A stretch of DNA of 64,000 nucleotides from an uncultured Paraprevotella sp. (GCA_944321365.1 CALULA010000008.1:1-64000), one strand, 5' to 3'; counted from the first letter of the stretch, positions 8,696 through 17,871 are shown. Program-made: numbers and translations. The notes: generated by a model not told the origin, from the letters alone.

Positions 8696-8744
8696 CCCGT
8701 TCTTACAGCTGCCGGGAACTCGCCCGGCAGCTCGTAAGAACGGG
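8696..8744. repeat. Long near-perfect hairpin between two genes
   Basis: Arms of about 21 bp (8696-8716 and 8723-8744) with one bulged base and a 6-nt loop. It begins immediately after the stop codon of the 94-aa gene and ends about 43 bp before the start of the next gene. Neither side has a T-tract, so it is not a classical intrinsic terminator. It could stabilise a 3' end or lower expression of the genes below. Confidence 0.7.
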
Positions 8745-9029
8745 TTACTGGTTCCCGCCATCCACCGGCATGCTGTTCACATCTCCCTTTGCCCACTGAC
8801 TTGGAGAATCATTACTTATCTTCTGAACGCCCAAGTCGGCAGCATGCTTTGCCATACAAAGCATAATCTCGGCATGCACACTTCTCAATACAGCATCGGT
8901 ATTAAGGTGATTCCACAACATGGCCACGTAATCACCAAAATGCATCTTAATGAAACAGTTGATTAGCTGATGCGCGTCAAACTCCTGCGGCATCTGCGCC
9001 ACCACATCGGTCAACAAATTCTTGTCCAT
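8745..9029 (-). CDS. Small hypothetical protein (94 aa)
   Basis: A 94-residue soluble, acidic protein starting MDKNLLTDVVAQMPQEFDAH and rich in His, Met and Cys in its middle (INCFIKMHFGDYV, HAEIMLCMAKHAADLGV). No signal peptide or membrane segment. I do not recognise the family. Composition is protein-like and no overlapping frame competes, so it is probably real. It sits at the head of the exported-protein block, separated from it by the hairpin at 8696-8744, and its only visible promoter is 320 bp upstream at 9351-9381. Confidence 0.6.
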   Translation of the reverse strand: MDKNLLTDVVAQMPQEFDAHQLINCFIKMHFGDYVAMLWNHLNTDAVLRSVHAEIMLCMAKHAADLGVQKISNDSPSQWAKGDVNSMPVDGGNQ

Positions 9030-9350
9030 GACTTTTTAGAATTTAAGGTGCCTACAAGTCTCCGAAATCGGCGTTGTTCAATTTGATTAATGTCCGGGTA
9101 CAAGAAAAGCGTGAGACTTGTCCTGTTCATCCAAAAGCGGGCATCTGGAAAAGCCTTGCACAAATGAACCGAGAAACAATAACCCCACGCTGTTGTATGA
9201 TGGACGACACAGCGCGGGCTGTATACGTACATATACAAACAGAATGAACGTTACCTTGTCTCCATCCTCGTGCTCCATTTTCCAGATTTCGCTTTTAAGG
9301 ATAAAGCAAAAAACGCCTTCTTATCATCCGGGATTTCTCCCCCGGACAAA
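9030..9350 (-). other. Long transcribed leader or small-ORF region
   Basis: From the predicted start near 9345 to the 94-aa gene is about 315 nt. Two short ORFs overlap here in different frames (63 aa starting 9278 with MEHEDGDKVTFILFVYVR, and 75 aa starting 9238); neither is convincing alone, and they could be one small gene broken by a frameshift. Otherwise it is a long untranslated leader. No known riboswitch was recognised. Confidence 0.35.
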
Positions 9351-9381
9351 CAAAGATAACGCTTTTGCCGGAACAAGGCAA
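9351..9381 (-). promoter_or_regulatory. Promoter upstream of the 94-aa gene and exported block
   Basis: Minus strand -7 element TATCTTTG at 9358-9351 and TTG at 9381-9379 with a 20-bp spacer. A short inverted repeat (TCCGGG / CCCGGA, about 9327-9346) overlaps the predicted start and could be an operator. Confidence 0.55.
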
Positions 9382-9536
9382 CGTTTTCTCCGGTTTTTTG
9401 TTTCTCGCGGATAAAAATATCTGTATACTCCGAAATATGACTGTTACTCAACGGAAAAGCGTTTCCTGTCGGGATGCATCACGGCGGCTCCGGCATAACC
9501 ACCCGCAGCAACCGCCTGCGAACAGCGGGACGCCTG

Positions 9537-10031
9537 TCATGCTTCATCATCCCGTCCACGCTCCGTCTGTCTTTCCATGCGGACCGCCAGTCCGGCTCTA
9601 CGGTCTGCCCCGGCCCGTGCCGTCCCTGTCGCCGGGAGCGCATCGTCCGCATCCTGCCGCTCCCCGCCGCAACGCGCGAGAAAGCCAAGGGACTGTTCCA
9701 CCTCGTCCGTGCCCTTCATCCGGTCCAGTTCCAGCACGGTGTAGAACTGCCCGTCCGCCCGGACACGGGCGATGTCGCGTCGGAAGTTGATACCGTACAG
9801 CGGGCGCACCTCAGAACAGCGGATGCCCAGTTTACGGAATGCGGATTTCATACAGCCAGGCTCCCGCGTAGAACAGCGGAACAGCCGGGAATAATCCTCG
9901 TTGAAACCGGACAGGTAGATGAAAAACTCGCACACCGGTGCAGGCTGGGGGGCGACACAACACAGGAAGTGCCTGTAGCCCCGAAAATGTGGCTTTGTCG
10001 TGTAACTCATCATGTTTTCTCTTTTGGTCAT
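9537..10031 (-). CDS. Hypothetical protein (up to 164 aa)
   Basis: An unrecognised protein. The first two thirds look genuinely coding: MMSYTTKPHFRGYRHFLCCV, then a Cys/Phe-rich stretch and LYGINFRRDIARVRADGQFY. The last about 50 residues become Ala/Gly/Arg/Asp-rich low complexity (GGERQDADDALPATGTARAG), as expected if the reading frame was lost or the gene is decaying. A better start may be the ATG-ATG at 10013/10010, which has AAAAGAGAAAAC before it. No signal peptide or membrane helix. No operon partner; it diverges from the aminopeptidase gene. Could be an orphan gene or a pseudogene. Confidence 0.45.
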   Translation of the reverse strand: MTKRENMMSYTTKPHFRGYRHFLCCVAPQPAPVCEFFIYLSGFNEDYSRLFRCSTREPGCMKSAFRKLGIRCSEVRPLYGINFRRDIARVRADGQFYTVLELDRMKGTDEVEQSLGFLARCGGERQDADDALPATGTARAGADRRAGLAVRMERQTERGRDDEA

Positions 10032-10313
10032 AATCTACTATACGAAGAAGAAATTTTTACAAGACCGAAAAACGGCTCTTTCGGGATGACTTATGCATAT
10101 TTTAACCACTTTTAGCACGTAAAAGACCACTACATCAGGCCGACCTGCAGGAGAGAAGCACGCTTTCCGCACCACAGTCGGCCAGAAATCCGGCCATGGG
10201 CGGGCAATGTGAAGCAGGGCATCACTCTCCATCTTGCAGTTCCGGGCGGGCTTTCTTGCGGCACGAAACGACTTTTTCAACGGATTTTGTTTCCGTACAG
10301 CCAAATATAATTG
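10032..10313. other. Intergenic stretch between divergent genes
   Basis: No ORF with convincing composition. It contains single, unphased TCCGCA and TTGCGGC words but no 22-bp array. A weak 6-bp inverted repeat (CCGAAA / TTTCGG) lies near 10065-10085. Confidence 0.4.
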
Positions 10314-10321
10314 TAATTTTG
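10314..10321 (+). promoter_or_regulatory. -7 element for the aminopeptidase gene
   Basis: TAATTTTG fits TAnnTTTG, 25 bp before the ATG. The nearest TTTG upstream is 24 bp away, too far for a standard -33, so the call rests on the -7 element alone. Confidence 0.45.
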
Positions 10322-10346
10322 CCGCATCACAATTGCATTTATACTC

Positions 10347-12137
10347 ATGAACAGACTCATCACACAACGGGTAAACAGCCTGCGGGCTTACTTGCAAGAG
10401 CACGGGCTGGACGCCTACATCTTCCCCAGCACCGACCCGCACTACAGTGAATATCCGCCCGCACACTGGAAGACGCGCGAATGGATTTCGGGTTTCGACG
10501 GGTCTGCCGGCACTGCCGTGGTCACACAGAACGATGCCGCACTGTGGACCGACTCCCGCTATTTTCTGGCTGCGGAAGAACAACTGGCGGGAACGCCGTT
10601 CCGGCTGATGAAAGAACGTGTGGAGGGCACGCCCACCGTAGCGGAATGGCTGGCCGGTGTACTGCCGCCCGACAGCCGCGTGGGCATCGACGGATGGACT
10701 TGCAGCATGGAGGACATCCGCGCCATAGACACCCCGCTCTTCAGGCAGCACGGCCTCAGGCTGGAGGTCGCGCCCAACCCTGCCGACGCACTGTGGACCG
10801 ACCGTCCGCCACTGCCGGACAACCCCGTGCGCATCCAGCCGTTGGAATATGCCGGACGGAGCGTAGGCGAAAAGCTGGCCCTCATCCGCGCATCCCTGAC
10901 GGAGCGGCAGGCCGACGGACTCATACTGACGGCTCTCGACGAAATAGCCTGGACGCTCAACCTGCGGGGCACGGACGTGCACTGCACTCCCGTCTTCGTC
11001 TCTTATCTGATCATCACGCCAACATGCTGCACCCTATATATTAATAAGGTAAAACTTACGACGGAAGTCGCCGCACATCTGGCAGAGTCCACCGCCGACG
11101 TGCGCGATTACGACGACATCACGGCCGATCTGCAGCGGTTCAACGGCAGACGCATGCTGCTCGACCGCCGCAGTGTCAACCTCATGCTCTGCCGCGCCCT
11201 GCCCGAAGGCTGCGCTGTGGAGGACACCCCGTCGCCCGTGGCCATGCTCAAGGCCGTGAAATGCCCGGCCGAAGTGGAGGGCTTCCGACGGGCCATGCTG
11301 CGCGACGGCGTGGCGATGGTGAAGTTCCTCCGCTGGCTGAAACCTGCCGTACAGGCCGGAGGACAGACGGAACTGAGCATCTGCCGCAAACTGGACGAGC
11401 TGCGCGGCGAACAGGCTCTGTACTGCGGCAACAGCTTCGACACCATCGCCGGATATGCCGCCCACGGGGCCATCGTACACTACGAGCCTACACCGGAAAG
11501 CGACATCGCGCTGCGTGCTGAAGGCCTGCTGCTGATAGACTCCGGCGCACAGTATGCCGACGGCACCACGGACCTGACCCGCACCATCGCCCTCGGACCC
11601 GTCACGGAGGAGGAACGCCGCGACTACACGCTGGTGCTCAAGGGGCACATCCGGCTGGCCCGCGCCAAATTCCCGAAAGGATGCAGCGGCACACAGCTTG
11701 ATGCCTGCGCCCGCTATGCCATGTGGCAGGAGGGCGTCAACTTCCTGCACGGCACGGGGCACGGCGTCGGTTCCTGTCTCTGCGTGCACGAGGGACCGCA
11801 TCAGATCCGCATGAACTACATGCCTGCGCCGCTGCTCCCCTACATGACCGTGACCAACGAGCCGGGCATCTACCGCACCGGACGACACGGGGTGCGCATC
11901 GAGAACACGCAACTCATCCTGCCCTGCCGCGAAACGGAATTCGGCACCTTCCTGCAATTCGACCCGCTCACCCTCTGTCCCATCGACACGACGCCGATAG
12001 ACTGGTCCATGCTCGACCGTGAGGAAACCGACTGGCTCGACCAATATCACCAACGGGTGTACGAACAACTGTCGCCGCTGCTCGACGACGGACACCGCGC
12101 ATGGCTGCGCGAAGCCACCCGTCCGCATACAAAATGA
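10347..12137 (+). CDS. Xaa-Pro aminopeptidase (aminopeptidase P, M24B)
   Basis: A 596-residue M24B metallopeptidase that removes an N-terminal residue preceding proline; probably cytosolic since no signal peptide is present. It has the three-part layout of the large eukaryote-like form: two creatinase-like N-terminal domains (about 5-130 and 160-300) and a C-terminal pita-bread domain. Metal ligands are visible: Asp398 in LIDSGAQ, Asp409 in TTDLTRT, His in HGTGHGVG, Glu in VTNEPGIY and Glu in RIENTQL. The gene overlaps the next one only if that starts at 12134 (ATGA). Peptide scavenging fits a gut or oral anaerobe. Confidence 0.93.
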   Translation: MNRLITQRVNSLRAYLQEHGLDAYIFPSTDPHYSEYPPAHWKTREWISGFDGSAGTAVVTQNDAALWTDSRYFLAAEEQLAGTPFRLMKERVEGTPTVAEWLAGVLPPDSRVGIDGWTCSMEDIRAIDTPLFRQHGLRLEVAPNPADALWTDRPPLPDNPVRIQPLEYAGRSVGEKLALIRASLTERQADGLILTALDEIAWTLNLRGTDVHCTPVFVSYLIITPTCCTLYINKVKLTTEVAAHLAESTADVRDYDDITADLQRFNGRRMLLDRRSVNLMLCRALPEGCAVEDTPSPVAMLKAVKCPAEVEGFRRAMLRDGVAMVKFLRWLKPAVQAGGQTELSICRKLDELRGEQALYCGNSFDTIAGYAAHGAIVHYEPTPESDIALRAEGLLLIDSGAQYADGTTDLTRTIALGPVTEEERRDYTLVLKGHIRLARAKFPKGCSGTQLDACARYAMWQEGVNFLHGTGHGVGSCLCVHEGPHQIRMNYMPAPLLPYMTVTNEPGIYRTGRHGVRIENTQLILPCRETEFGTFLQFDPLTLCPIDTTPIDWSMLDREETDWLDQYHQRVYEQLSPLLDDGHRAWLREATRPHTK

Positions 12138-12166
12138 AACAACAAACTGACAAAAAATACAGACAA

Positions 12167-12757
12167 ATGGCACTTATCAAAAAACTCAACGACCTGACCC
12201 CGAAATTCGGCAAGCACTGCTATTTCTCCGAAGGGGCAGCCATCATCGGCGACGTCACCATGGGCGATGACTGCACGGTATGGTTCAACGCCGTACTGCG
12301 CGGCGACGTACACTATATCAAAATCGGCAACCGCGTGAACATACAGGACGGCTCCTGCCTGCACACCCTCTACGGCAAAGCCCCCATCATCATCGGCGAC
12401 GACGTTACCGTGGGACATAACGTCACCCTGCACGGCTGCGAGGTGAAGAGCGGCGCACTCATCGGCATGGGATCCACGGTCATGGACCACGCCGTCGTCG
12501 GACACGGAGCCATCGTGGCCGCCGGAGCACTGGTGCTGTCGCGCACCGTCATCGGCGACGGCGAGCTGTGGGGCGGCGTTCCGGCCAAATTCATCAAGAA
12601 GGTGGACCCCGAACAGGCCAGGGAACTCAACAAGAACTACGCCCAGCACTACATCATGTACTCCGACTGGTACCGCCGCTCGGACGCCGACCCCGGCAAC
12701 ACGCGCTACTGCACCACGTCGGAAGAATACGAGACGGCGGAAGGCACGGCAGAATAA
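12167..12757 (+). CDS. Gamma-carbonic-anhydrase-like hexapeptide protein
   Basis: From the family N-terminus MALIKKLNDLTP the protein is about 196 residues. It is a left-handed beta-helix of the gamma-CA/YrdA/PaaY group: hexapeptide steps such as IIGDVTMGDDCTVW, IIIGDDVTVG and VVGHGAIVAAG. The His ligands characteristic of the group are present (LHTLYG, VGHNVTLHGC). A C-terminal helix follows (DPEQARELNKNYAQHYIMYS). An upstream in-frame ATG at 12134 overlaps the aminopeptidase stop as ATGA and would add 11 residues by coupling; homologues normally begin at MAL. Many family members lack measurable carbonic anhydrase activity, so the reaction is unproven. Confidence 0.88.
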   Translation: MALIKKLNDLTPKFGKHCYFSEGAAIIGDVTMGDDCTVWFNAVLRGDVHYIKIGNRVNIQDGSCLHTLYGKAPIIIGDDVTVGHNVTLHGCEVKSGALIGMGSTVMDHAVVGHGAIVAAGALVLSRTVIGDGELWGGVPAKFIKKVDPEQARELNKNYAQHYIMYSDWYRRSDADPGNTRYCTTSEEYETAEGTAE

Positions 12758-12775
12758 AAGCCGTCCGCAGGAACA

Positions 12776-12813
12776 CATCCGGGAAGAGGCATCACCGTGC
12801 GTCTTCCCGGATG
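12776..12813. terminator. Hairpin after the gamma-CA gene
   Basis: 16-bp arms with one mismatch (12776-12791 and 12798-12813, CATCCGGGAAGA / TCTTCCCGGATG) around a 6-nt loop, 18 bp after the stop codon. No T-tract follows, so termination strength is uncertain. Confidence 0.6.
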
Positions 12814-13197
12814 GCCGTTATGGGGCAGACCCGGTGCGGGCATGACGCCACTGGGGCACCTGCGCCTCCATCCGCCCACCGCACCGCCACCCCACCTTCC
12901 CCGCCGGACCAACGGCAACACCGTCCGCTACCCACCACGACACCACCCGCACCCTTACAGGGAAAGTGACTTGCCGTGGGAGTCAGGACCGTTCCCCTGC
13001 AAGACGGACCGTTTTTCCGCATCCGGACCTCCCGCCAGCGGAGGGCGGAAAGACAAGAAGAAAGCGAATCTGCATTTTCCATAACAAAAAGCAACGCATT
13101 CCCGCTTTTTGTCGGACAGCACCTTACACCATCTTCTCCAATCCGGAAGATTTTCTTATACGTATCTTTACATTATATTACTGATTTTAACCATTTT
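12814..13197. other. Intergenic stretch, no gene seen
   Basis: GC-rich and Pro/Arg-coding in every frame in its first half, AT-richer near 13100-13197. Nothing with a credible start, motif or RNA fold was found. Confidence 0.45.
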
Positions 13198-13329
13198 TCC
13201 GCAAAAACGCCGGATTCTTTGCGGAAAGACGCGGACGGCATTGCAGAAAAAACACTTTTTTTGTGCGCAATGACGCGTGGCGTTGTGCGCACAAAACCGG
13301 AAAGTCTGCCGCAACGCCGGAAAAAAAGC
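13198..13329. repeat. 22-bp phased intergenic array 2 (6 units)
   Basis: Cores at 13198 (TCCGCA), 13220 (TGCGGA), 13242 (TGCAGA), 13264 (TGCGCA), 13286 (TGCGCA) and 13308 (GCCGCA), all exactly 22 bp apart. Units 1 and 2 form a perfect 10-bp inverted repeat (TTTCCGCAAA / TTTGCGGAAA). A further 22-bp-spaced pair lies nearby at 13457 (TGCGCA) and 13479 (CGCGCA), out of phase with the main array. Confidence 0.8.
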
Positions 13330-13739
13330 CCGGCAAGGCGAGGTTCAGCCGTGCTTTTTGCCGCTTTTTTCTCTATTTGACGCGACGGGACGCCTTCTGC
13401 AGGAATATCAAAAAGCACGCGGAACGGCCCGTTGGCTGACACGCACGGCCCGCCTGTGCGCACAAGGCCACCCATCCCCGCGCACTTGTCCGGTGAAAAC
13501 GGTTTTCCGCTGACACCGTGCATCTTGAAAGGTCCGCAGGATTGCGTTTTTTGCGCCCAACCGTCCGCCAGGCCGCAAATACGCGAATGCCGAGGAGGCT
13601 GGACGACAAAATGTCAAAGTGACAGGCTGCAAGCGGAGCCGGACGACAGGAACGCCACCGGGGAACAGTACGCCCCGCACAGCACAACGCCGTCCATCGC
13701 GAGGGGCAGGACGAGACCGGACATCCGGTGGCGAAAGGC
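13330..13739. other. Intergenic stretch between array 2 and the barrel promoter
   Basis: An open frame runs through here into the barrel gene, but its composition (Pro/Arg/Thr-rich) and the internal promoter at 13740-13770 argue it is not translated. Scattered TCCGC and TGCG words at 13506-13575 are not in 22-bp register. Confidence 0.45.
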
Positions 13740-13770
13740 TTGCACAGTTACAAAATTTAACTTATTTTTG
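13740..13770 (+). promoter_or_regulatory. Promoter for the outer-membrane barrel gene
   Basis: TTG at 13740-13742, 20-bp spacer, -7 element TATTTTTG at 13763-13770. The start near 13776 rules out translation from the far upstream end of the open frame and leaves ATGs at 13786, 13852 and 13873. Confidence 0.65.
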
Positions 13771-13851
13771 CCTCTACAAAGAAAAATGACCGAGGAAGGA
13801 CGCCCCGCACGTCCCCCGACGGACGCACGGAAACAGCCCGCACCCGCCTCC

Positions 13852-16599
13852 ATGAAACCTGCAAAACGAGACATGAAACTGCCTATCCTCATCGCCTGCC
13901 TCTGCCTCATCGGATGGAACTGTCCCGTCCGCGCACAGGTCAGCATCCGGCCGCAGCGTGAGCAAACGGCCCGCATCCTGCGCGACTATCCTTTCCGCTG
14001 CACCGTGCGGGGACAGCTGTTCGCCGCCGATGAGTTCCACGACCGTCCCTTCCCGTTGGAAGGGGCGCACGTGTGGGCCTACTGCACCGCCGACTCCGCG
14101 CAGTTGCAGACCACCGCCCCCACGCTGCAGGACGGCCGTTTCTATTGCGCCGTCTGGGGAAAGGGCAAGCCGGAGAAGCCGGAAATACGGGTCGTCATCA
14201 CCTACGTGGGCATGGACACGCTGGACTGCGTGCTGCCCGCCGTGAAGACAAGAGACGCCTACGGCCCGGCCTATGAGGTCCGGATGGACAGTGCCGTGCT
14301 GCACAGCCGTCCCGTCACGCTAGAGGAAGCGCAGATCATCGGCGAACTGAAAAAGATGTACCAGCGCGGCGACACCACCGTGTTCAACGTGGACGCCTAC
14401 GAGATGCCCGAAGGGACGGTGCTGCTCCAGCTGGTGCGCCGGTTGCCCGGACTGCGCTACGACGACGGGCAGCTCACCTACAAGGGGCGCACCATCGAGG
14501 AGATGCGGCTCAACGGTGACTCTTTCTTCAAGCACGACATCTCCATCGCCCTGCAGAACATGCCCAACATGAAGCTCAAACAGGTGGAGGTCTACGAGAC
14601 GGACCGCGACTCGCTCGACGTCACGCAGGGCCGGATGCTCGTGATGGACATGAAGAGCAAGGAGGACATACGGGACGTGCTCTTCGCCAATGCCGAAGCC
14701 GGGACAGCCGACCAGAAGCGGAAATACATGGCGTTCGGCGACATGAACTTCTACCGGCGGAACGGGCCGCAGTTCTCCCTCGGCGGACGCCTGCAGGACA
14801 TGCCCAACGGCGAGACGGCCGAAGACAAAAGCATACGGCAGGAAGTCAACGGATTCTATGCCCAGAGGTTCGAGAAAGCCTACGTCAACACCCAATCCGG
14901 ATTCCAGTACACCCGGAACGCGGGCCGGACCGTCACGGCCACTAACTCTTTCCTGCCGGAGAACACGACCTACGACCGCTCGGAGTCGCAGTATGACAAC
15001 CGCAACAAAAGGTTCAACGCCGGAGTGAGCGGCAACGTCAGGCTCGGAGAAAAGACCACGATGCGCAACAATCTGTACTTCAGCCATGTCCGCAGTTCCT
15101 CCACCTCGCGCACATCTTCCCTGTCCACCGCCGGAGAAGCGCGTGACACGCTCAACCTCAACACGGAGGAACAGCGGAACACCTCGGAGGAGCAAAGCGC
15201 GAGATGGACCGCATTCCTCTCCCGCAAGGTGGCCGATGACGATGAAGCGGGCATCCGGGGATTCATCAGTTACCGGAAGGAGACGGGACGGACGGAGCGT
15301 CATTCGCATACCACCTTCTTTTCCCTGTCCGACAGTCTGCTGGACGTCAGCCAGCTGCAGGAGCAGCCCAAAGAACAGCTGGCCTGGAACGCCGCAGCTT
15401 ACTACCACATCAAATTCAGAAAGAAACATACCCTGAGCCTCAGCTACGGTTTCCAATACTCTAAGGATGACGAGCGCACGGACTACACGGACCTGACCGC
15501 CGGCCCCGTACTGACCGACAGCCTGAGCTACCGGTCAGCCTCCCGCATGCTGCGGCATGAGCTGCAGGCCGACCTCATTTTGGACTGGGAACGGGCGCGG
15601 CTGTCTGCCACGTTCATCCTGTCGCCCGCACGGAAAGAGCTGTCCACCGCACGGCGGGACGGACAAAGTGTCCGCCGGAACTACACGGCTCTGCTGCACA
15701 GTCAGAGCATCCTGTTCCACTCCTTGCTGGGAGAAGACAACAGCATCGACCTTTCCTACTACGGCGAGAAGAGCATGCCCTACGACGAGCTGCTCATCTT
15801 CATCCCCGACTATTCCGACCCGCTCAACGTGCGCACCGGCAACCCGGACCTGAAGAATCCCTACAGGCTGCGCACCGAACTCAGCGTCAGCACCCTGCAG
15901 AGCAAGATGCAGCTCAACGTCAACTACAGCAACACGCGGAATGCCACCGACTACCGGGTGGTGTTCGACCCGGAGACCGGCGGACGGCTGTACATGCCCG
16001 ACAACATCAACGGCAACTACGACCTGGGCAGCCAGCTGTCGTACTACACCGTGTTCGGACAGCTGACCTGGAACAGCACCGTCGCCTACCGCTACCAGCA
16101 CGCCGCAAAGTTCATGCAATACGCCGGGGAAAGCCAGGCGTCCAGGAACATCGGGGAGAATCACGGCATTCAGATCGGACTCTCGCCCAGCTACAGCAGG
16201 ACATTCCTCACAACAGAGCTGAACGCCACCTACACGCTCGACCGCCGTTCCAACCGTTCCATGGAGCAAGGCAACTACCGGCTGCAGCAATACCGCGCCG
16301 AATGGAACGCCAAAGTCTTCATCGGTCACAACTGGGAACTGGAAACCCGTCTCGACTGGTCGTACCGGAAAGGCATGCAGACAAGCAATGACAACGGGAG
16401 CGAATGTGTATGGGACCTGGGCGTGGCCTACAAGTTCTTCCGTCAGCAGGGCACCGTCCGGCTGAATGCATTCGACCTGCTGCACAAGCGGAAGAACTAC
16501 ACCACTTACTTCGGGAACAACTTCTGGACAGAAACACGACGCGACGGAAAAACGGAATATATCCGCCTTTCCGTCGCTTACCGCTTTAACAGAATGTAA
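13852..16599 (+). CDS. Large outer-membrane beta-barrel protein
   Basis: About 915 residues. The N-terminus carries a signal peptide (MKLPILIACLCLIGW, cleavage near VRAQ), then a carboxypeptidase-regulatory-like beta-sandwich (about 40-120), a plug-like segment (TLEEAQIIGELKKMYQRGDT through EMPEGTVLLQLVRRLPGL) and a long C-terminal barrel of alternating aromatic strands ending ...LSVAYRFNRM, with a terminal aromatic-x-aromatic pattern. This is the Bacteroidota outer-membrane barrel family related to TonB-dependent receptors, but no obvious TonB box was found and there is no SusD partner. Starts at 13786 or 13873 are also possible; 13786 would add 22 residues. Substrate unknown. Monocistronic. 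Confidence 0.8.
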   Translation: MKPAKRDMKLPILIACLCLIGWNCPVRAQVSIRPQREQTARILRDYPFRCTVRGQLFAADEFHDRPFPLEGAHVWAYCTADSAQLQTTAPTLQDGRFYCAVWGKGKPEKPEIRVVITYVGMDTLDCVLPAVKTRDAYGPAYEVRMDSAVLHSRPVTLEEAQIIGELKKMYQRGDTTVFNVDAYEMPEGTVLLQLVRRLPGLRYDDGQLTYKGRTIEEMRLNGDSFFKHDISIALQNMPNMKLKQVEVYETDRDSLDVTQGRMLVMDMKSKEDIRDVLFANAEAGTADQKRKYMAFGDMNFYRRNGPQFSLGGRLQDMPNGETAEDKSIRQEVNGFYAQRFEKAYVNTQSGFQYTRNAGRTVTATNSFLPENTTYDRSESQYDNRNKRFNAGVSGNVRLGEKTTMRNNLYFSHVRSSSTSRTSSLSTAGEARDTLNLNTEEQRNTSEEQSARWTAFLSRKVADDDEAGIRGFISYRKETGRTERHSHTTFFSLSDSLLDVSQLQEQPKEQLAWNAAAYYHIKFRKKHTLSLSYGFQYSKDDERTDYTDLTAGPVLTDSLSYRSASRMLRHELQADLILDWERARLSATFILSPARKELSTARRDGQSVRRNYTALLHSQSILFHSLLGEDNSIDLSYYGEKSMPYDELLIFIPDYSDPLNVRTGNPDLKNPYRLRTELSVSTLQSKMQLNVNYSNTRNATDYRVVFDPETGGRLYMPDNINGNYDLGSQLSYYTVFGQLTWNSTVAYRYQHAAKFMQYAGESQASRNIGENHGIQIGLSPSYSRTFLTTELNATYTLDRRSNRSMEQGNYRLQQYRAEWNAKVFIGHNWELETRLDWSYRKGMQTSNDNGSECVWDLGVAYKFFRQQGTVRLNAFDLLHKRKNYTTYFGNNFWTETRRDGKTEYIRLSVAYRFNRM

Positions 16600-16650
16600 G
16601 ATGAGCCGCAACGTTCCGACGATAAGGAAACATCGCCGCAACCGCACGGC

Positions 16651-17871
16651 CTAAAACTTCACACTGGAGAAGATGACATCAGAGGCTCCTGCATTGTCGG
16701 CAATATAACGCCCGGCAATCCGGCCACGCTCTGCCAGGAAAGCCGCATCGGAAAGCAGACGATCCATCGTGCGTCCGTAGGTAACGGCATCCGTCACTTG
16801 CAGACAGCCGCCCAGAGCCAAAAGGTCCTGCGCCTCGCGGAACTTACCGTTGTTCGGACCGATAAGCACCGGAATGCCATAAACCGCCGCCTCCGGCACG
16901 TTGTGGATTCCTACGCCGAATCCTCCGCCCACATACGCAATCTCACCGTAACGGTAGATGGAGGAAAGCAAACCGTAGCAGTCTATGATCAGACAGTCCG
17001 CTCCATGCACGTTTTCCGGTGTGGCCTGCGAGTAGCGGAGAGCCGGACGCTCCAGCTTGCCTTCTATCTCCCGCAGATGCTCCTCGCTCACCACATGGGG
17101 AGCCAACACCAGTTTCAGTTCCGGATGAGCGTTGAAATACGGAACAATCAGGTCTTCATCCGGCTGCCATGAGCTGCCGGCCACCAGAACCTTGGAGTCT
17201 TGCTTGAAACTCTTCACCAAAGGTAGCTCACGTGCCTGACGGAAAATGTCGAGCACACGGTCGAAACGGGTATCACCGACAACCGTAACATTCTTTATGC
17301 CTTTGCGCAGCAACAAGTCGCGCGATGCGTCGTTCTGCACAAAAAAATGGGCCACACATCGCAACACATCGCTGTAACTGCGCCCGTACCAACGGAAAAA
17401 TATCTGATTCTCACGGAAAATACTGCTCACGCTATAGACGGGAATCCGTTTCCGCCGACAAGCATGCAGATAGTTGTTCCAGAACTCATACTTAATGAAA
17501 AAGGCCATGCACGGATGGGCCAGCCTCAGAAAACTACGGACATTACCCGGCGTATCAAACGGCAGATAACAGACCACATCGGCACCTTCATAGTTCTTGC
17601 GCACTTCATAACCCGACGGAGAAAAGAACGTAAGCAGGATCTTATATTCCGGATACTCGCGCCGCAGACGTTCCATCAGCGGTCTCCCCTGCTCGAATTC
17701 TCCGAGAGAAGCCGCATGGAACCACACATATTTCTCTCCGCGACGTATCTTCTTCCGCAGGATGCGGAACGTGTTCCACTGCCCTTTCACCATCAGCCTT
17801 GCCTTGCGATGGAACGGTGCGGCAAGCACTACGGCCAAAGCATACAGATAAAGTGCAAGAGAATACATCAT
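16651..17871 (-). CDS. waaA: 3-deoxy-D-manno-octulosonic acid (Kdo) transferase
   Basis: A 406-residue GT30 enzyme that adds Kdo from CMP-Kdo to the lipid A precursor at the inner face of the cytoplasmic membrane. It has an N-terminal hydrophobic anchor ([20 protein letters not shown]) and the catalytic Glu58 in AASLGEFEQ. The two-domain GT-B fold is indicated by [16 protein letters not shown] and, in the C-terminal half, the CMP-binding block [20 protein letters not shown]. Its start overlaps the gltX stop by 4 bp, so the two are translationally coupled. Confidence 0.94.
   Translation of the reverse strand: MMYSLALYLYALAVVLAAPFHRKARLMVKGQWNTFRILRKKIRRGEKYVWFHAASLGEFEQGRPLMERLRREYPEYKILLTFFSPSGYEVRKNYEGADVVCYLPFDTPGNVRSFLRLAHPCMAFFIKYEFWNNYLHACRRKRIPVYSVSSIFRENQIFFRWYGRSYSDVLRCVAHFFVQNDASRDLLLRKGIKNVTVVGDTRFDRVLDIFRQARELPLVKSFKQDSKVLVAGSSWQPDEDLIVPYFNAHPELKLVLAPHVVSEEHLREIEGKLERPALRYSQATPENVHGADCLIIDCYGLLSSIYRYGEIAYVGGGFGVGIHNVPEAAVYGIPVLIGPNNGKFREAQDLLALGGCLQVTDAVTYGRTMDRLLSDAAFLAERGRIAGRYIADNAGASDVIFSSVKF

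Noticed and set aside
8696..8744. Intrinsic terminator
   Set aside because: No T-tract on either strand; listed as a hairpin instead.
11034..12173. 379-codon frame antisense to the aminopeptidase gene
   Set aside because: M24 metal ligands are intact on the plus strand; the antisense frame is Val/His/Gln low complexity.
13432..13851. Upstream extension of the barrel protein
   Set aside because: A clear promoter at 13740-13770 lies inside it, and composition is not protein-like before the signal peptide.
14320..16647. Two long frames (378 and 370 codons) antisense to the barrel gene
   Set aside because: Mirror frames of GC-rich third positions; no start signals.
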